From Sediminibacterium sp. TEGAF015 (GTDB lineage Bacteria > Bacteroidota > Bacteroidia > Chitinophagales > Chitinophagaceae), in NCBI RefSeq assembly GCF_025997995.1, contig NZ_AP026683.1:1054501-1118500 (forward strand): a stretch of 64,000 bases of DNA. The letters run 5' to 3'. A program made the translations under genes and the position numbers. Positions 27,784 through 36,509 of this stretch are shown here, piece by piece; position 1 is the first letter of the stretch; every line of letters starts with the position of its first letter. Under the pieces are notes generated by a model. It was not told where the DNA came from. It made no database searches and saw nothing but the letters and a program-made list of their open reading frames with translations.

Positions 27784-28089
27784 ATGAAAAAAACAAAAAA
27801 GCATAACCATCCACTTTTTAGTTATATCGGGTATGCAGAAGGAATTTCCTTATTGGTTTTATTGTCAATAGCAATGCCTTTAAAATATTTAGCGGGCTAC
27901 CCATTAGCTGTGAAGTATACAGGCTGGGCACACGGTGTTTTGTTTGTTGCCTATTTGGCACTGGCTCTTTGGGTGAAGGAACAGGAAAACTGGCCATTCC
28001 GCTACCTGATCTATGTTTTTCTAGCTGCATTTTTCCCTTTTGGAACTTTCTATTTTGATAAATGGCTGAAGAAACAGCAAACGGCATAA
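27784..28089 (+). CDS. DUF3817 family small membrane protein
   Basis: This 101-residue inner-membrane protein has three hydrophobic helices. The DUF3817 pattern is clear: GYAEGISLLVLLSIAMPLKY, a central WAHGVLFVAYLALA and a C-terminal FPFGTFYFDKWL. The function of the family is not known; it also occurs fused to or near transporters in other phyla. It is 35 bp upstream of the bifunctional nuclease gene. Confidence 0.87.
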   Translation: MKKTKKHNHPLFSYIGYAEGISLLVLLSIAMPLKYLAGYPLAVKYTGWAHGVLFVAYLALALWVKEQENWPFRYLIYVFLAAFFPFGTFYFDKWLKKQQTA

Positions 28090-28124
28090 ATCATTCGCTT
28101 TTTTGAGTTAATTTAGCACACACT

Positions 28125-28718
28125 ATGAAGAAGATTGAACTGGAAATTGTTGCGCTTTCACATAGCATTACACAGACCCACTCTTATGCAGTTGTGCTGG
28201 GTGAAGTAAATGGACTTCGTCGTCTCCCCATTGTTATAGGCGGTTTTGAAGCACAAGCCATTGCAGTAGCGTTGGAAAATATGCACCCGAGCAGACCCCT
28301 GACACACGATCTGATGAAAAATTTCATGAATGCATTTGGGGTAGAATTACAAGAGATCATCATCAACGATTTACAGGAAGGAATTTTTTATTCAAAACTA
28401 GTTTGTTATACAGATAACGATACAGTTGAAATTGATAGCAGAACCAGCGATGCACTGGCTTTGGCGGTGCGATTTGGATGCCCAATATTTACCTACGATA
28501 CAATTCTGGAATCTGCAGGTATTGCTTTGGAAGAAGGAGGTACCCCAAAACCTAAAATGGAAGCTGTGGGTGTGGAAGAACCTGCCAGCAGCAGTGATCG
28601 TTCCGATTTAAGTTCCCTGAACATTGAAGAACTCAATCTTTTATTGAATGAAGTATTAGAGCAGGAAGATTATATCCGCGCCATTGCCATTCGGGATGAG
28701 TTGAAAAAAAGAAAATAG
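28125..28718 (+). CDS. Bifunctional nuclease domain protein with UVR motif
   Basis: This 197-residue protein has an N-terminal BFN (DUF151) domain, about residues 1-135, with LPIVIGGFEAQAIAVALE and SRTSDALALAVRFGCPIF. It ends in a UvrB/UvrC-type motif, LNLLLNEVLEQEDYIRAIAIRDEL. The plant BFN member has RNase and DNase activity; bacterial roles are unproven. It precedes ispE by 17 bp, so the two may be cotranscribed. Confidence 0.9.
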   Translation: MKKIELEIVALSHSITQTHSYAVVLGEVNGLRRLPIVIGGFEAQAIAVALENMHPSRPLTHDLMKNFMNAFGVELQEIIINDLQEGIFYSKLVCYTDNDTVEIDSRTSDALALAVRFGCPIFTYDTILESAGIALEEGGTPKPKMEAVGVEEPASSSDRSDLSSLNIEELNLLLNEVLEQEDYIRAIAIRDELKKRK

Positions 28719-28735
28719 TGCAAGGCATTTAAGAC

Positions 28736-29548
28736 ATGGTCTGTTTCCCCAATTGTAAAATAAATCTTGGATTACACATCACGGGTAAAAGGCCGGATGG
28801 TTTTCATGCATTAGAAACTGTTTTTTATCCGGTTGCTTTAACAGATATGCTGGAAATTATTTCCGCCACTTCGCTTTCGTTTCAATCAACAGGTTTATCC
28901 ATTCCCGGCACTGCAGACAATAACCTTTGTTTAAAAGCCTACCAATTACTGAAAAAAGATTTTCCTGAGTTACCACCCGTTAAAATGCATTTGCACAAAA
29001 CCATTCCCATGGGTGCAGGCCTAGGTGGAGGAAGTGCAGATGGCGCATTTGCATTGCAATTATTAAACAACAAGTACAAACTGGAGCTAGGCAAAGAACA
29101 GTTAATTCAATACGCAGCACAACTGGGTAGCGACTGTCCATTTTTTATCTTGAATCAGGCTTGTTATGCAACAGGCAGAGGAGAAATACTCGAACCCATT
29201 GCACTCGATTTATCCGCCTGGCATTTTGTATTGGTGAATCCCGGAATTCATGTAAATACGAAATGGGCATTTGAACAAATTACACCCGGTTCTTCAGGCA
29301 AAGATTTGAAAGCCATTATGCAATTGCCAGTTGAGAACTGGAAAGAACAATTGAGCAATGATTTTGAAGCACCAATAGCAAAAGCTTATCCGGCTATTCA
29401 GGAAATAAAAGATCGGTTGTATCAATTAGGTGCCAGCTATGCAGCCATGAGCGGAAGCGGATCTACCCTCTTTGGACTATTCAAAGCAAAACCGGAAGCT
29501 TCTATTCGCGAAGCATTTAAAGAGAGCAACGTTTACCTTATTTCTTAA
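28736..29548 (+). CDS. ispE: 4-diphosphocytidyl-2-C-methyl-D-erythritol kinase
   Basis: This 270-residue GHMP-fold kinase of the MEP isoprenoid pathway phosphorylates the 2-hydroxyl of CDP-ME. It has the N-terminal NCKINLGLHITGKRPDGFH, the ATP loop PMGAGLGGGSADGA and the C-terminal AMSGSGSTLFG. The length is slightly shorter than the E. coli enzyme but complete. It follows the nuclease gene by 17 bp. A weak 6-bp hairpin lies 17-34 bp past its stop. Confidence 0.97.
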   Translation: MVCFPNCKINLGLHITGKRPDGFHALETVFYPVALTDMLEIISATSLSFQSTGLSIPGTADNNLCLKAYQLLKKDFPELPPVKMHLHKTIPMGAGLGGGSADGAFALQLLNNKYKLELGKEQLIQYAAQLGSDCPFFILNQACYATGRGEILEPIALDLSAWHFVLVNPGIHVNTKWAFEQITPGSSGKDLKAIMQLPVENWKEQLSNDFEAPIAKAYPAIQEIKDRLYQLGASYAAMSGSGSTLFGLFKAKPEASIREAFKESNVYLIS

Positions 29549-29691
29549 ATTTTTTCTAACCAATAATCTATTTTATTAGATTTTATTCACACTAACGCCC
29601 ATTAGTTTAAATAACATTTTTTATTACAGGGCTTTTTCTTTAATTTAGTTCAGATTGCCGCCATTATTAACCCACGTTTAAACTGGACTAG

Positions 29692-32600
29692 ATGTTTAGT
29701 ACCCAAAACAATGGAGGCCTCTATGATGCCGCATTTGAACACGATGCCTGCGGCATTGGATTCGTAGCCAATATCAATGGTCACAAAAGTCATCAGCATA
29801 TTTCAGATGCATTAACTGTCCTGGAAAACATGGAACACCGTGGCGCCTGCGGTTGTGAAAACAATACAGGAGATGGAGCTGGTATTTTGATTCAGATTCC
29901 GCATGAATTCTTTTTTGATGAATGTATTCAGTTGGGCAAACACTTGCCGGATGCCGGCAAATACGGCGTCGGTATGATTTTCTTCCCTAAATCTGTTGGC
30001 CTGAGAGAAGAGTGCAGAGACATTTTTAATCGCGCAGCAGAAAAACTGGGTCTCGAAATTATAGCCTATCGTAAAGTTCCTGTGAATAAAGAAAACATTG
30101 GCCTTACCGCCCTATCTGTTGAGCCTTGTATGGAACAGGTATTCATAGCCTGCCCCGATCATATTCAGGACCCCGATGCATTCGAAAGAAAATTATTTAT
30201 CCTTCGCAACTATGCATCGCATACCATAAACAATACCATTAAGAAAGATGAGATTGGATTTTATATTGTTTCCCTTTCATCCAGAACACTTATTTACAAA
30301 GGACAATTAACCAGCAATCAGGTTCGCCATTATTTTACAGATCTTAGCAACAAGCGACTCGTATCTGCGTTTGGACTGGTTCACTCCCGCTTTGCTACCA
30401 ACACTTTCCCATCCTGGAAACTGGCACAGCCATTCCGATACATTGCGCATAACGGTGAAATCAATACCCTTCAGGGAAATCTGAACTGGCTTCGTTCCAG
30501 CGAAAAAGGATTTACGACTCCTGCTTTTACCAAAGAGGAATTAGACATGATTCTTCCGATTGTTACCAGCGGGCAATCGGACTCTGCTTGTTTGGATAAT
30601 ATGATTGAACTGCTCACTTTAACAGGCCGTTCCTTACCACATGTAATGATGATGCTGATTCCGGAAGCCTGGGATGGCAACGATAGCATGGACCCTGTAA
30701 AGAAAGCATTTTATGAATACCACGCCTGTTTAATGGAGCCATGGGATGGACCTGCTTCCATTTCTTTCACGAACGGGCAAATGATTGGTGCTACATTGGA
30801 TAGAAATGGATTAAGACCTTCCCGTTATACCATCACACACGATAACAGAGTCATCATGGCTTCTGAAACAGGTGTACTCCCCATTGATCCTTCCAACGTA
30901 AAAGAGAAAGGCAGATTGCAACCAGGAAAAATGTTTGTAGTAGACATGAATGAAGGAAGAATCATTTCAGATGAAGAACTCAAACAAAAAATCTGCTCGC
31001 AGAAACCTTATGCAGAATGGTTGAATAAATATAAAATTCGTTTGGAAGAATTACCTGAACCACGCGTAATGTTTACGCATCTGGAACACGATCAGGTATT
31101 TAAATACCAGAAAGCATTTGGCTATACCACGGAAGATCTGGACACTATTATTGCACCAATGGCCATTGATGGAAAAGAGCCCATTGGTTCAATGGGTAAC
31201 GATGCTCCTCTTGCAGTACTAAGTAATAAACCACAACATATAAGCTCCTATTTCAAACAATTATTTGCACAGGTAACCAATCCACCGATTGATCCGATTC
31301 GCGAGAAAATGGTAATGTCACTGGCCACTTTTGCTGGGAGTAATGGGAACCTGCTGGTAGAAGAACCAACCGCCTGTCATAGTGTGGCTTTGCAACATCC
31401 GATTCTGAATAACCATGAGCTGGAAAAAATCAGAAGTATTGACACGGGTGTGTTTCAGGCAAAAACCCTACAAATGTATTTCAGAGCAGACGGAAAGTCT
31501 GGCTCATTAAAAGCAGGCATCGACCGCCTTTGTCGTTATGCTGTTGACGCAGTGCAGGATGGATTTGAAGTAATTATTTTAACAGACCGTGCCATTGATT
31601 CCGAACACGCGCCTATTCCTTCTTTACTCGCCACAGCAGCCGTACATCATCACTTAATTAAAAAAGGATACAGAGGGCAAGTCGGCATTATTGTAGAAGC
31701 AGGAGATGTATGGGAAACGCACCACTTTGCCTGCCTGATTGGATTTGGCGCAACAGCAATCAATCCTTACCTGGCATTGTCCTCTATCAGAGACATGAAA
31801 ATGTCGCAGAAATTGCTAACGGAACTTGACGTTGAAAAACTAAAGAAAAACTATATCAAAGCAGTTAATGAAGGACTGTTGAAAGTGTTTTCCAAAATGG
31901 GGATTTCTACTTTACAGAGTTATCAGGGTGCACAGATATTTGAAATCATTGGCATCAACAGTTCAGTTGTTGACCAGTATTTCACAGGCGCTACTTCACG
32001 TATTGAAGGAATGGGACTGGATGAAATTGCCAGAGAAACATTGGCTAAACATTTCTTTGCTTTCAGCAAGAAAAACAAAGTAATTGACAGACTACCAGTG
32101 GGTGGCGTTTACCAATGGAAAAGAGAGGGAGAATTCCATTTATTCAATCCGCAAACCATTCACTTACTGCAGGATGCAACGCGGAAAAATGATTATTCTG
32201 TTTTCAAAAAATATTCCTCACTTATCAATAACCAGAGCGAGCAGGCATGCACATTAAGAAGTCAGTTTGAATTTGTAAGCCATCGCCCTTCCATTTCCAT
32301 TGAAGAAGTGGAACCCGCAGAAAATATTTATAAAAGATTTGCTACCGGAGCAATGTCTTTTGGTTCTGTTTCCTGGGAAGCACATACCACATTGGCCATT
32401 GCCATGAACAGACTGGGTGGAAAAAGCAATACGGGAGAAGGCGGGGAAGATGAAATCCGTTACACTCCTTTACCAAATGGAGATTCTATGCGTTCTGCTA
32501 TTAAACAAGTGGCTTCTGCACGTTTTGGTGTGACTTCCTTGTATTTAACAGAAGCAGATGAAATTCAGATAAAAATGGCACAGGGTGCCAAACCAGGAGA

Positions 32601-34218
32601 AGGCGGACAATTACCGGGTCATAAAGTTGATGAATGGATTGGTAAAACCAGACATGCTACTCCTGGTGTTGGTTTAATTTCTCCTCCACCGCATCACGAT
32701 ATTTATTCTATTGAAGATCTGGCTCAGTTAATTTTTGATTTAAAAAATGCTAACCGCGCTGCACGCATCAATGTGAAGCTAGTATCAAAAGCTGGAGTGG
32801 GCACTATTGCAGCAGGTGTGGTTAAAGCCAAAGCCGATGTTGTATTGATTGCAGGGCACGACGGAGGCACAGGCGCTTCTCCGGTGAGCTCGGTGAAACA
32901 TGCGGGATTGCCCTGGGAATTAGGATTAGCAGAAACCCATCAGACATTGGTGAAAAACAAACTAAGATCCAGAGTTATAGTTCAGGCCGACGGACAAATG
33001 AAAACCGGAAGAGATATTGCCATTGCTGCTTTATTAGGTGCTGAAGAATGGGGTGTTGCTACTGCAGCATTAATTGTAGAAGGTTGTATCATGATGCGCA
33101 AATGTCATTTAAATACCTGCCCTGTGGGTGTTGCCACACAGGACGAAACCCTGCGCAAACGTTTTACTGGGAATCCTGATCATGTGGTTAATTTCTTCCG
33201 ATTCATTACACAGGAATTGCGTGAAATCATGGCAGAACTCGGTTTCAGAACCGTGAATGAAATGATTGGTCAATCCGCTTATCTGCAACAAAGAACTGAT
33301 GTTGAACATTGGAAATACACCAAGTTGGATTTATCTAAAATTTTATATCAGGAGCCAGCTCAGGATGGTACAGGATTATATGCATCAGAATTACAAGACC
33401 ATGGCATAAGTGAAGTATTGGATTGGAAATTACTGGCTGCCGCCCAACCTGCCATTGAAAAAGGAGAAAAAGTAACAGCTGCATTTCCCATTATCAATAC
33501 CGACAGAACAGTAGGCACTATTGTTTCGAATGAAATAACCAAAGTATACAAGAGTAACGGACTGCCTGAAGACACTTTACATTTTAGTTTTAAGGGAACA
33601 GCAGGACAAAGCTTTGGTGCGTTCAATACCAATGGAGTAACCCTTGAACTGGAAGGTGACGCCAATGATTATTTTGGAAAGGGATTGAGTGGAGCCAAAC
33701 TGATTGTGTATCCCGATGCCAAAGCGGCATTTGTTGCGGAACAAAATAGCATCATCGGCAATGTGGCTTTGTATGGCGCTACTTCAGGAGAAGCCTATAT
33801 CAGAGGAAAAGCCGGAGAAAGATTTGCAGTAAGAAATTCTGGAGCCAAAGTAGTAGTAGAAGGAATTGGTGATCATGGTTGTGAATACATGACTGGCGGG
33901 ATCGCTGTGATTTTGGGAGCTGTCGGAAGAAATTTTGGAGCTGGCATGAGCGGAGGTATTGCATATGCTTATGACCCTACCAGAACCTTTGCGCAGCATT
34001 GTAATATGGAAATGATTGAACTGGATCCCTTAAGCGAAGAAGATGCCCGTGTACTAAAAGCGTTAATTGAAAATCATAACAGGTATACCCAAAGCACGGT
34101 AGCTGCATTTATCTTAAACGATTTTGACAATCAGCTATCACAATTCATTAAGGTTTTTCCTACCGATTACAAAAAAGCATTGGCGAGGAAAAAAGAAAAC
34201 AGCACTGTATTAAAATAA
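29692..34218 (+). CDS. gltB: Glutamate synthase large subunit
   Basis: This 1508-residue enzyme makes two glutamates from glutamine and 2-oxoglutarate. After a short propeptide-like stretch, Cys20 (HDACGIGF) would be the N-terminal nucleophile of the glutaminase domain (about 20-420). Central and FMN-binding synthase domains follow (about 450-1200), with the 3Fe-4S cysteine set CIMMRKCHLNTCPVG near residue 1130. The C-terminal beta-helix (about 1230-1480) has repeats such as GAKLIVYPD and GAKVVVEGIGDHG. A 143-bp AT-rich leader precedes it, with a near-consensus -7 TAATTTAG at 29641-29648. GltD follows 43 bp later. Confidence 0.98.
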   Translation: MFSTQNNGGLYDAAFEHDACGIGFVANINGHKSHQHISDALTVLENMEHRGACGCENNTGDGAGILIQIPHEFFFDECIQLGKHLPDAGKYGVGMIFFPKSVGLREECRDIFNRAAEKLGLEIIAYRKVPVNKENIGLTALSVEPCMEQVFIACPDHIQDPDAFERKLFILRNYASHTINNTIKKDEIGFYIVSLSSRTLIYKGQLTSNQVRHYFTDLSNKRLVSAFGLVHSRFATNTFPSWKLAQPFRYIAHNGEINTLQGNLNWLRSSEKGFTTPAFTKEELDMILPIVTSGQSDSACLDNMIELLTLTGRSLPHVMMMLIPEAWDGNDSMDPVKKAFYEYHACLMEPWDGPASISFTNGQMIGATLDRNGLRPSRYTITHDNRVIMASETGVLPIDPSNVKEKGRLQPGKMFVVDMNEGRIISDEELKQKICSQKPYAEWLNKYKIRLEELPEPRVMFTHLEHDQVFKYQKAFGYTTEDLDTIIAPMAIDGKEPIGSMGNDAPLAVLSNKPQHISSYFKQLFAQVTNPPIDPIREKMVMSLATFAGSNGNLLVEEPTACHSVALQHPILNNHELEKIRSIDTGVFQAKTLQMYFRADGKSGSLKAGIDRLCRYAVDAVQDGFEVIILTDRAIDSEHAPIPSLLATAAVHHHLIKKGYRGQVGIIVEAGDVWETHHFACLIGFGATAINPYLALSSIRDMKMSQKLLTELDVEKLKKNYIKAVNEGLLKVFSKMGISTLQSYQGAQIFEIIGINSSVVDQYFTGATSRIEGMGLDEIARETLAKHFFAFSKKNKVIDRLPVGGVYQWKREGEFHLFNPQTIHLLQDATRKNDYSVFKKYSSLINNQSEQACTLRSQFEFVSHRPSISIEEVEPAENIYKRFATGAMSFGSVSWEAHTTLAIAMNRLGGKSNTGEGGEDEIRYTPLPNGDSMRSAIKQVASARFGVTSLYLTEADEIQIKMAQGAKPGEGGQLPGHKVDEWIGKTRHATPGVGLISPPPHHDIYSIEDLAQLIFDLKNANRAARINVKLVSKAGVGTIAAGVVKAKADVVLIAGHDGGTGASPVSSVKHAGLPWELGLAETHQTLVKNKLRSRVIVQADGQMKTGRDIAIAALLGAEEWGVATAALIVEGCIMMRKCHLNTCPVGVATQDETLRKRFTGNPDHVVNFFRFITQELREIMAELGFRTVNEMIGQSAYLQQRTDVEHWKYTKLDLSKILYQEPAQDGTGLYASELQDHGISEVLDWKLLAAAQPAIEKGEKVTAAFPIINTDRTVGTIVSNEITKVYKSNGLPEDTLHFSFKGTAGQSFGAFNTNGVTLELEGDANDYFGKGLSGAKLIVYPDAKAAFVAEQNSIIGNVALYGATSGEAYIRGKAGERFAVRNSGAKVVVEGIGDHGCEYMTGGIAVILGAVGRNFGAGMSGGIAYAYDPTRTFAQHCNMEMIELDPLSEEDARVLKALIENHNRYTQSTVAAFILNDFDNQLSQFIKVFPTDYKKALARKKENSTVLK

Positions 34219-34261
34219 TTTTTTTACACCTGAACCATCAGGTACTACTAAAATAATAGTC

Positions 34262-35704
34262 ATGGGTAAACCCACCGGATTTTTAGAATTTGACAGAACG
34301 GCTTCAGTAAAAGAACCTGTAACAAGCAGACTAAAGCATTACAAAGAATTTGTTTCTTCCTTACCGGAAGAATCTTTAAATCAGCAGAGTGCCCGTTGTA
34401 TGAACTGCGGCGTTCCCTTTTGCCATAACGGATGTCCGCTGGGCAATGTAATTCCAGAGTTTAATGACGCCGTTTACCGAAAGAATTATGCGGAAGCATA
34501 TGAGATACTTTCATCTACCAATAATTTTCCGGAATTCACTGGACGCATATGTCCTGCTCCTTGTGAATCGGCATGTGTGTTAGGAATCAATCAACCTCCG
34601 GTTGCCATTGAGGAAATAGAAAAACATATTATAGAAATAGCGTTTGAAAAAGGATTTGTACAACCTTACAAACCCCTGTATCGTTCAGGTAAAACGGTGG
34701 CAGTAATTGGATCAGGACCTGCTGGACTGGCAGCAGCCGCACAACTGAACTATGCAGGTCACCAGGTTACTGTTTTTGAAAGAGATGACAAACCTGGCGG
34801 ATTGTTGCGCTATGGCATTCCCGATTTTAAATTAGAAAAATGGGTGGTAGAAAGGAGGATAGCTTTATTGGAACAGGAAGGCATTCAGTTTAAGTGCAAT
34901 GCCAATGTTGGTGTCAATATCAGTATCAATGACCTGCTGAGGGAATACAACGCCATTGTGTTGGCAGGAGGCTCCACTATTCCAAGAGACCTGCCCATTG
35001 AAGGCAGAGAGTTAAAAGGTGTACATTTTGCTATGGACTTTTTAAAACAACAGAACAAAAGAGTTGCTGATATTGCTTTGGAAACAGCACCTATTCTTGC
35101 AAAGGGCAAACACGTAGTGGTAATAGGTGGTGGAGATACAGGAAGTGATTGCATAGGAACAGCCAACCGCCAACAAGCTGCCAGCGTAACCCAGTTTGAA
35201 CTAATGCCTAAACCACCAGAGAGCAGAACCCCGTATATGCCCTGGCCACAATATCCTTTCATCCTAAAAACAACTTCTTCACATGAAGAAGGAGCCAACA
35301 GGGAATGGGCCATTGCCACCAAAAAATTCATTGGTGATGAAGAAGGAAATTTAAAGGCATTGGTTACCGTGAATCTGGAATGGAAAATTAATGAAGATGG
35401 AAAAGCAGCAGGTTTTGTAGAAATACCTGGTACAGAAAAAGTAATTCCCTGCGAACTGGCTTTGCTTGCCATGGGATTTGTAAGTCCGCAAAAAGAAGGT
35501 TTACTGGAAAAACTAGAAATTGAGTTGGATGCAAGAGGTAATGTAAAGGCAACCGAAAAATCCTACCAGACGAATATTCAAAAAGTATTTACTGCAGGTG
35601 ATATGCGAAGAGGACAAAGTTTGGTTGTATGGGCCATCAGTGAAGGAAGAGAATGTGCCAAAAAAGTAGATTCCTTTTTAACAGGTGCGGCGAATATTTG
35701 GTAA
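34262..35704 (+). CDS. gltD: Glutamate synthase small subunit
   Basis: This 480-residue NADPH-dependent flavoprotein feeds electrons to GltB. The N-terminal domain carries cysteine clusters (CMNCGVPFCHNGCPLGN and CPAPCESAC) for 4Fe-4S centres. FAD and NADPH Rossmann motifs are GSGPAGLAAA and VIGGGDTGSDC, and the C-terminal FAD block is TAGDMRRGQSLVVWAI. A small 6-bp hairpin (34228-34243) lies in the 43-bp gap after gltB and could be a processing site; the pair is surely one operon. Confidence 0.98.
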   Translation: MGKPTGFLEFDRTASVKEPVTSRLKHYKEFVSSLPEESLNQQSARCMNCGVPFCHNGCPLGNVIPEFNDAVYRKNYAEAYEILSSTNNFPEFTGRICPAPCESACVLGINQPPVAIEEIEKHIIEIAFEKGFVQPYKPLYRSGKTVAVIGSGPAGLAAAAQLNYAGHQVTVFERDDKPGGLLRYGIPDFKLEKWVVERRIALLEQEGIQFKCNANVGVNISINDLLREYNAIVLAGGSTIPRDLPIEGRELKGVHFAMDFLKQQNKRVADIALETAPILAKGKHVVVIGGGDTGSDCIGTANRQQAASVTQFELMPKPPESRTPYMPWPQYPFILKTTSSHEEGANREWAIATKKFIGDEEGNLKALVTVNLEWKINEDGKAAGFVEIPGTEKVIPCELALLAMGFVSPQKEGLLEKLEIELDARGNVKATEKSYQTNIQKVFTAGDMRRGQSLVVWAISEGRECAKKVDSFLTGAANIW

Positions 35705-35734
35705 TCCTTTGAGGGTTTTATATCTTTTGCCCTT

Positions 35735-36493
35735 ATGGGACTAATTAAGAAAGGACTATTATTTATTTTTTCCATTTACGCACTGATCACTTTTATAATG
35801 GTAATGCTGCTGGTATTTCCATTTGCCATGCTGGCAGCAACGGCAGGTAAAATTAAAGGGGGGAACTTGGTATACCGTTGCTGCCGTGTATGGGCGCAAC
35901 TCTGGTATTATACCATTGGCGTAGTTCACGAAGAAATATATGAACACCCGCACGATACAAGCCGGCAGTACATTTTTGTAGCTAATCATATTTCCTATAT
36001 GGATATCCCTCCTATTGTACTGGCCATTCATCAGCCAATAAGGGCATTAGGAAAATATGAAATGATTAAAGTGCCGGTTTTTGGATGGATATACAAGGCA
36101 GCTGTTATTCTGGTGAATAGACAAAACGCCACCAAAAGAGCACAAAGTGTAAGAGCTTTAAAAGCGGCCATCAAAAACAATATCTCAATTATCATTTTCC
36201 CTGAAGGTACATTTAATGAAACCAGACAGCCATTGAAAACCTTCTTTGACGGAGCTTTCAGAATTGCCATTGAAACACAGACTCCTATTAAACCCCTATT
36301 ACTGGTAGACACATTAAAAAGATTGCATTATAAGTCATTATTTGAAATGACCCCTGGCCAAAACAGGGTAGTGTATCTGGAAGAAGTTCCGGTTAATGGA
36401 CTGACCATGGAAGATTTACCCGCACTGAAAGACCGTGTGTATAAAATCATGGAAGCGGGTTTAAAACGATATAACAGTTATCCAACGCCATAG
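35735..36493 (+). CDS. 1-acyl-sn-glycerol-3-phosphate acyltransferase (PlsC-like)
   Basis: This 252-residue membrane-bound acyltransferase has the HX4D-type motif NHISYMDIPP, a lysine-rich second motif (YEMIKVPVFGWIYKAA) and the FPEGTFNE phosphate-binding motif. An N-terminal transmembrane helix spans about residues 7-35. It probably transfers the second acyl chain in phosphatidate synthesis, though paralogues acylate other lipids such as ornithine lipids. It lies 30 bp after gltD and 16 bp before priA. Confidence 0.9.
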   Translation: MGLIKKGLLFIFSIYALITFIMVMLLVFPFAMLAATAGKIKGGNLVYRCCRVWAQLWYYTIGVVHEEIYEHPHDTSRQYIFVANHISYMDIPPIVLAIHQPIRALGKYEMIKVPVFGWIYKAAVILVNRQNATKRAQSVRALKAAIKNNISIIIFPEGTFNETRQPLKTFFDGAFRIAIETQTPIKPLLLVDTLKRLHYKSLFEMTPGQNRVVYLEEVPVNGLTMEDLPALKDRVYKIMEAGLKRYNSYPTP

Positions 36494-36496
36494 CTG

Positions 36497-36504
36497 TATT
36501 TTTG
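36497..36504 (+). promoter_or_regulatory. Promoter -7 element of priA
   Basis: TATTTTTG is a perfect TAnnTTTG match, 5 nt before the priA ATG and 3 nt after the acyltransferase stop. It predicts a leaderless priA transcript separate from read-through. Confidence 0.4.
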
Positions 36505-36509
36505 CTGTA

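Noticed and set aside
29565..29582. 6-bp inverted repeat after ispE as a terminator
   Set aside because: The stem is short and all A/T except one pair, with no clean T run, so it is too weak to call.
34885..35472. 195-codon minus-strand frame inside gltD
   Set aside because: It is long but opposite the NADPH-binding core of a well-conserved gene; composition rich in Ser and Pro is typical of antisense shadows.
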